The notes beneath the pieces are model-generated. The model did no database searches and had not been told where the DNA came from. It was given only the letters and a program-made list of their open reading frames with translations. Of a stretch of DNA of 64,000 bases, positions 60,135 to 64,000 are shown in pieces. The position numbers were made by a program, and so were the translations under genes. The DNA is taken from positions 1 through 64,000 of the forward strand of contig DHQY01000002.1 of NCBI GenBank assembly GCA_002408205.1. Direction: 5' to 3'. Numbering within the stretch: position 1 is the first letter of the stretch; each line of letters starts with the position of its first letter. Source of the stretch: Bacteroidales bacterium UBA5326 (GTDB lineage: Bacteria; Bacteroidota; Bacteroidia; Bacteroidales; UBA932).

Positions 60135-61094
60135 TTAATCTTTTATGGACCAGTTCATTAACATGGTCCCAGCTGTGAAGCCGGCACCGAAGGCACTGAA
60201 AATGACGACGTCTCCATATTTTAAACGGCGGCTTTTGTGCATTTCATCCAGAAGAATGGGAATACTTGCAGAAGAAGTGTTTCCGTATCGCTCAATATTA
60301 TGGGGAAATTTTTCCCCAGGCTGATGCAGTTGATGTCTTATGGTCTCCAGAATACGCATATTTGCCTGATGCAAAAAGTAGTGGTTTACGTCGTCCGGAG
60401 AAATACCTGCCTTTTTTAGAATAGCGTTAATCCCTTCTAATGAGGCATTTACGGCAAGCTTGAATACCTCTTTTCCGTTCATATATAAGGGTACATCTTT
60501 CTGTTCGTATTTTACGTAAGGGCAGTTCTCCAGTTTGCGCTGGTAATAAAGCACTTCGGGTTTGCAGAAGGCTGTAATATATGATGCCCTGAAGTCTTCG
60601 CCCGGCGTCACAACCACGGCGCCCGCCCCGTCGCCAAACAACACGCATGTGTTGCGGTCTTTCCAGCTGGACATTCTGGTTGGCTCCTCTGCGCAGACAA
60701 TAAGAATATTACGGGCTTTCCCCGACTGAATATAAGCATCGGCCATATCCATGGCATATACAAATCCCGTACAGGCCGCATTGAGGTCTACACTGGGACA
60801 TGTGGCGTCAAGCCCGCCCTGGATCAGACAGCTTAACGCCGGAGTAACATAGTGATTTACTACGTTGGAGCAGATAATATAATCCAGCTCAGAGGCATCC
60901 AGACCGGATTCTCCAAGCGCATTTTTTGCTGCCTGAATAGCAAGATCTTTCAGATTTTCATCGGAAATAATCCGACGTTCCTGAATACCGGTGCGCGTTC
61001 GGATCCATTCGTCACTCGTATCGAGGAATGTCGATAACATTTCATTAGTGACTGATAATTTTGGAGTTGCGCTTCCTGTTCCGATAATTTTCAT
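60135..61094 (-). CDS. fabH: 3-oxoacyl-ACP synthase III
   Basis: FabH, 319 residues, starts fatty-acid synthesis from acetyl-CoA (or branched acyl-CoA) and malonyl-ACP. Cys108 (LNAACTGFVYAMDMA), His in YFLHQANMRI and Asn in RYGNTSSASIP form the catalytic triad. First gene of the fab operon, 7 bases before fabK. TAAATTTT, one base off a -7 box, lies 4 bases before the ATG, and a terminator separates it from asnA. Confidence 0.95.
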   Translation of the reverse strand: MKIIGTGSATPKLSVTNEMLSTFLDTSDEWIRTRTGIQERRIISDENLKDLAIQAAKNALGESGLDASELDYIICSNVVNHYVTPALSCLIQGGLDATCPSVDLNAACTGFVYAMDMADAYIQSGKARNILIVCAEEPTRMSSWKDRNTCVLFGDGAGAVVVTPGEDFRASYITAFCKPEVLYYQRKLENCPYVKYEQKDVPLYMNGKEVFKLAVNASLEGINAILKKAGISPDDVNHYFLHQANMRILETIRHQLHQPGEKFPHNIERYGNTSSASIPILLDEMHKSRRLKYGDVVIFSAFGAGFTAGTMLMNWSIKD

Positions 61095-61138
61095 ATATAA
61101 AATTTAGTTATAAAGGATAACGTAGGCGCAATTAACTC

Positions 61139-61176
61139 AAAAACCCTGCCACAATACGTAGTGTATTGAGACAGGG
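61139..61176 (-). terminator. Rho-independent terminator after asnA
   Basis: On the minus strand CCCTGTCTCAATAC (61176-61163) pairs, with one mismatch and one G-T, with GTATTGTGGCAGGG (61157-61144), followed by five T (61143-61139). It lies 56 bases after the asnA stop and before fabH. Just upstream is a CAC/CAT-rich stretch. Confidence 0.8.
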
Positions 61177-61231
61177 CATTGGTGGTGATGGTGGTAACTG
61201 TTTGTGGAATAGGTTTTTATTTGGTTAATTT

Positions 61232-62269
61232 CTAGAAGATGAATACCCCCGAAGCGGCGCAGGCATCCTGTGTGCTTTGAGGCCAAACTGAGGATTGTAC
61301 TTCCCCAATGTGGCATTTTCGTAACAGTAGCATGCACAGTCTGGACTGTCCAATCCCCCCTCCCATGGTCTGGGGCAGCTTGCCGTCGAGCAGCAGCCGG
61401 TGAAAAGGCAGTTTGGCCCTGTCAGTTGCATTTCGGATTTTCAATTGATTCATAAGAACTTCCGGACTAACGCGAATGCCCATGGAAGACAATTCAAAAG
61501 CAGATTCAAGAATTGGATTCCATACAACAATATCCCCGTTCAGGCCCAATAGCCCGGGTCTGGTTTCGGTGCTCCAGTCGTCATAATCCGGGGCGCGTCC
61601 GTCGTGAATGGTCCCGTCACCCAGCGGACCGCCTATTCCCTGAATGAATACTGCTTTATACTGTTCAGCAATTTTATTTTCCCTTTCTTTTACCGAAAGT
61701 AAAGGATACATTTTTCTCAGTTCCTCGGCGTGAACAAAATGAATTTCTTCGGGAAGAAAAGTTTCAAGCATAGGGAATCTTTCACTTAAAAGAAATTGGG
61801 TACGTTTCAATGCAGAATATATTGATCTGACACATTGATAAAGTGTTTCTTCTGTACGTTCGGACGGGCTTATAACTTTTTCCCAGTCCCATTGATCCAC
61901 ATAAATAGAGTGCAGATTATCCGTTTCTTCATCGGGCCGGAGAGCGTTCATATCTGTGTAAATACCCATCCCGGGAACAATATGATGGCGCCACAAAGCA
62001 TAACGTTTCCATTTGGCAAGAGATTGTACTATTTCCACTTCCTGTCCATCGAGTGTTTTCAGGGGAAAATGCACGGGCGCTTCAATTCCGTTCAAATTAT
62101 CATTTAGACCTGTTCCCGAATTGACAACAAGAGGTGCGGTAATTCTGCGAAGTTTTAACGCTCCGGATAATTCTGTCTGAAATGTGTCCTTGATGAATTT
62201 GATACCCTGTTCCGTCTGCCAGATATCCAGAAGCGGATGATAGGATTTTGGAATAAAAGTTTTGTCCAT
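61232..62269 (-). CDS. asnA: aspartate--ammonia ligase
   Basis: AsnA, 345 residues, makes asparagine from aspartate, ammonia and ATP. It resembles class II tRNA synthetases: TAPLVVNSGTGLNDNLNG, VEIVQSLAKWKRYAL, IYVDQWDWEKVI and the C-terminal GGGIGQSRLCMLLL are highly conserved. It is a single gene with its own terminator, divergent from the PhnP-like hydrolase. The start at 62269 gives the standard N-terminus. Confidence 0.96.
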   Translation of the reverse strand: MDKTFIPKSYHPLLDIWQTEQGIKFIKDTFQTELSGALKLRRITAPLVVNSGTGLNDNLNGIEAPVHFPLKTLDGQEVEIVQSLAKWKRYALWRHHIVPGMGIYTDMNALRPDEETDNLHSIYVDQWDWEKVISPSERTEETLYQCVRSIYSALKRTQFLLSERFPMLETFLPEEIHFVHAEELRKMYPLLSVKERENKIAEQYKAVFIQGIGGPLGDGTIHDGRAPDYDDWSTETRPGLLGLNGDIVVWNPILESAFELSSMGIRVSPEVLMNQLKIRNATDRAKLPFHRLLLDGKLPQTMGGGIGQSRLCMLLLRKCHIGEVQSSVWPQSTQDACAASGVFIF

Positions 62270-62362
62270 GGCTTTATAAATTTAAATTGTTTGAAGATCA
62301 GTTGCTAATATACGCCAATAGCACATATAACAGATCAACTTCAAATAACACTTAACATTTCG

Positions 62363-62370
62363 TATATTTG
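62363..62370 (+). promoter_or_regulatory. TAnnTTTG box for the PhnP-like gene
   Basis: TATATTTG ends 32 bases before the ATG at 62403. The -33 region is not conserved. Confidence 0.5.
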
Positions 62371-62402
62371 CAGGCTGCAGAGCAGTAAATTCATATCTCA
62401 AA

Positions 62403-63212
62403 ATGAGAATTCAGGTAACATTTTTAGGGACGGGTACTTCTTCCGGTGTTCCCATGATAGGTTGTCAATGCAGGGTCTGCCAGTCCCCCGATCCTAAAGA
62501 TAAACGTCTCAGAGCCTCGGTTCTCGTGGAAATTCAGCCCGATCCTGTTTCTTCTGCAGTTGCTCCGCCTCTTTCGCAGGTTATTCTCATTGACGCGGGC
62601 CCTGATTTCCGCCAGCAGATGCTGACTTATCAGGTTCACAGGCTCGATGCTATTTTACTCACACACGAACATAAAGACCATGTGGCCGGTCTGGACGATG
62701 TCCGCGCGTTCAATTTTCTTTCGGGTACACCCATGCCGGTCTATGCCGAGCAACGTGTCCAGACGGCACTTCGTAAGGAATATGATTATGTTTTTGCAGA
62801 ACAGAAATACCCGGGAGCTCCCGAAATAGAACTGCATACCATTGATGAAAAGCCTTTTTTTATTGGAGGGACGCCGGTTATCCCCGTCCGTGCCATGCAC
62901 GGTCCGCTCCCCATTCTCGGCTTCAGAATAGGATCTTTTGGTTATTTGACAGACGCGAAAACGATAGATTATAAAGAACTTGATAAATTTCGCGGTGTGG
63001 AAGTCTTTGTGGTAAGTACGGTTCAGCGCAAAACACATCGCACTCATTTTGCCTTGTCACAGGCTATGGCTGTAGCGGAGTTCGTGGGTGCCCGGCAGAC
63101 ATATCTGACTCATTTATCCCATTGTATAGAGCCACATACAGAATTGGCCGCCTGGTTGCCCCGGTGGATCCAACCCGCCTACGACGGTCTTACCCTGTTT
63201 ATACCCGGCTAA
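62403..63212 (+). CDS. MBL-fold hydrolase (PhnP-like phosphodiesterase family)
   Basis: A 269-residue metallo-beta-lactamase-fold protein of the COG1235/PhnP group. N-terminal TFLGTGTSSGVP and a Cys cluster (CQCRVC, residues 21-26) are typical of the structural zinc site. Metal ligands THEHKDH (His88, His90, Asp92, His93) follow, and HGPLPILGFR and LTHLSHC supply the later His. PhnP hydrolyses cyclic phosphate esters; many members are uncharacterised. Its last 14 bases overlap the convergent acyltransferase gene. Confidence 0.88.
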   Translation: MRIQVTFLGTGTSSGVPMIGCQCRVCQSPDPKDKRLRASVLVEIQPDPVSSAVAPPLSQVILIDAGPDFRQQMLTYQVHRLDAILLTHEHKDHVAGLDDVRAFNFLSGTPMPVYAEQRVQTALRKEYDYVFAEQKYPGAPEIELHTIDEKPFFIGGTPVIPVRAMHGPLPILGFRIGSFGYLTDAKTIDYKELDKFRGVEVFVVSTVQRKTHRTHFALSQAMAVAEFVGARQTYLTHLSHCIEPHTELAAWLPRWIQPAYDGLTLFIPG

Positions 63213-64000
63213 AAAAATATTCATTCATTACTTCTACCAGGCCGGATTTTTCTTTTCGCAGGTCTTTGGCGTACATCCAATGGTAATCCGAACGCGTTAC
63301 ACGGAACCACCTGCGGTATTCTTCAAATAGCAGAGCAGCCGGAAATAGTGCAAAGGCAGCAATAAGGGCGGTCAGCCAGGGTAGAAACCCGAAAAGGAAT
63401 ATTGTGAGAATAAGAAAAGTTACGGTCCATACCACAAGCCCAACCACATAACGTACCGAATTATGAAATGCGGCGTCTTCCATTTTACTGCATAAAAACT
63501 TGGTAACGAGCAGCATAGGTGTACAAAGAATAGCGGAAACAGCGAAATAGGGTAGTAGTATAATCATTAAAAAAGACCGGCAGAATAAGCTAAATCCGGG
63601 ATAAGGATTGGCTACGGATGCCATACTTATTTGCCTGGACTTTCGGTCTTGGGCAAAGGCACTACTCCGGGAGAGGATTTCCTCTGCCTTTTGTGGTTGT
63701 TCCGAGCGAATGGCCCCAATATCCGCAACGGTCATTTTGTTAACGATCAAACGGTTTTTGAGCAGGGTCCGTTTTAATTTTAAAATTCTCAGACGTGCAT
63801 GACAGCACATATTACACAGTTCCCAGGTAGCATTATAATATTCATCGTCCGGGATATAAAGGATCAGATCTTTCATGACGCTGCTCAGCGTATGTTTCAG
63901 CTCGTTCATCATCATGGGCTGGTCCAGACCGGGACGTTCCGCTACATATGAGGTAACGTTTATCGGGTCTCCTATCTGCATAAGCAGGGAGGAGCGGTAA
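63199..64000 (-). CDS. C-terminal part of a PlsC-type acyltransferase (partial at window edge)
   Basis: The reading frame continues past the first ATG at 63981 and is open to the window end (...YRSSLLMQIGDPINVTSY). The junction fits the end of a PlsC (1-acyl-glycerol-3-phosphate acyltransferase-like) catalytic domain, where an RS-x-x-x-x-x-x-G-x-P strand is usual. The remaining part has two to three membrane helices (about residues 130-210 of the visible frame) and a charged tail, as in the long Bacteroidota acyltransferases. The HxxxxD motif should lie upstream, outside the window. The function is likely but rests on a short segment. Confidence 0.65.
   Translation of the reverse strand, partial: YRSSLLMQIGDPINVTSYVAERPGLDQPMMMNELKHTLSSVMKDLILYIPDDEYYNATWELCNMCCHARLRILKLKRTLLKNRLIVNKMTVADIGAIRSEQPQKAEEILSRSSAFAQDRKSRQISMASVANPYPGFSLFCRSFLMIILLPYFAVSAILCTPMLLVTKFLCSKMEDAAFHNSVRYVVGLVVWTVTFLILTIFLFGFLPWLTALIAAFALFPAALLFEEYRRWFRVTRSDYHWMYAKDLRKEKSGLVEVMNEYFFSRV

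Noticed and set aside
61139..61230. Possible His- or Thr-codon-rich attenuator leader before the terminator downstream of asnA
   Set aside because: Four CAC/CAT codons (or ACC/ATC in another frame) precede the hairpin, but the Thr frame has no start codon and the His frame begins inside asnA and runs through the hairpin. Neither asnA nor fabH is a His or Thr gene. A plain terminator explains it better.
1..64000. CRISPR array, rRNA operon, prophage or complete IS element
   Set aside because: No regularly spaced repeats, no rRNA-like sequence and no integrase, phage structural or transposase gene were found in the window.

Overview
This 64-kb window comes from a chromosome of a Bacteroidota bacterium, most likely order Bacteroidales. 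The grounds are a SusC/SusD pair, TAnnTTTG promoter boxes in front of many genes (one with a perfectly spaced TTTG box, upstream of rpsL), Bacteroidota-type lipoproteins, CreD, DUF4254, head-GIN and bactofilin proteins, a CfiA-like class B1 metallo-beta-lactamase, and FabK in place of FabI. Nearly all the sequence is coding. I see no complete insertion sequence, no prophage, no CRISPR array and no rRNA. Genus and species cannot be read from the sequence alone.

Layout. 1-8.7 kb: bactofilin; rsgA and a MATE exporter; a polyprenyl synthase, a DUF4254 protein and one long gene joining a GT9 glycosyltransferase to a U32 (TrhP-like) domain; then ctlX-like and rocD genes for arginine, citrulline and ornithine use. 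8.7-15.2 kb: a run of five co-directional genes: PrsW-like intramembrane protease, ECF sigma factor, membrane anti-sigma candidate, anchored repeat protein, and an outer-membrane protein with an HExxH zinc-protease domain. 15.2-25.3 kb: a convergent four-gene operon (S9 serine peptidase fused to a zinc metallopeptidase, a second metallopeptidase lipoprotein, SusC, SusD) with a divergent YfcC transporter. It looks like a protein- or peptide-utilisation locus. 25.3-29 kb: rpsL-rpsG-fusA-rpsJ and a CAT-anticodon tRNA; the rest of the S10 operon does not follow.

29-41.5 kb: a CreD cluster, an operon of a STAS-domain protein with a TrpXYZ-type ABC importer, a DUF438 hemerythrin/PAS protein, a drug-type ABC exporter, and the AmmeMemoRadiSam genes (amrS, and a fused amrB-amrA). 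42-44.5 kb: an AT-rich patch with a MITE-like inverted repeat and a lone DUF2971 gene, then an MbfA-like ferritin/VIT1 gene. 44.5-57.5 kb: TonB receptor, nitroreductase, Ntn hydrolase, AlkD-type protein, DUF4143 ATPase, thiol peroxidase, class B1 metallo-beta-lactamase, two related leucine-rich-repeat lipoproteins (one with a stop codon in its signal peptide), DUF2807 protein and DEAD-box helicase. 57.5-64 kb: fabH-fabK-fabF-fabZ, asnA, a PhnP-like hydrolase and the C-terminal part of a PlsC-type acyltransferase that runs off the window.

The most interesting candidates are the fused two-protease SusCD operon, the PrsW/sigma/anti-sigma/outer-membrane protease run, the GT9-U32 fusion, the STAS-ABC operon, and a recurring promoter layout in which TAnnTTTG lies only 3-5 bases before the start codon, which predicts leaderless mRNAs.
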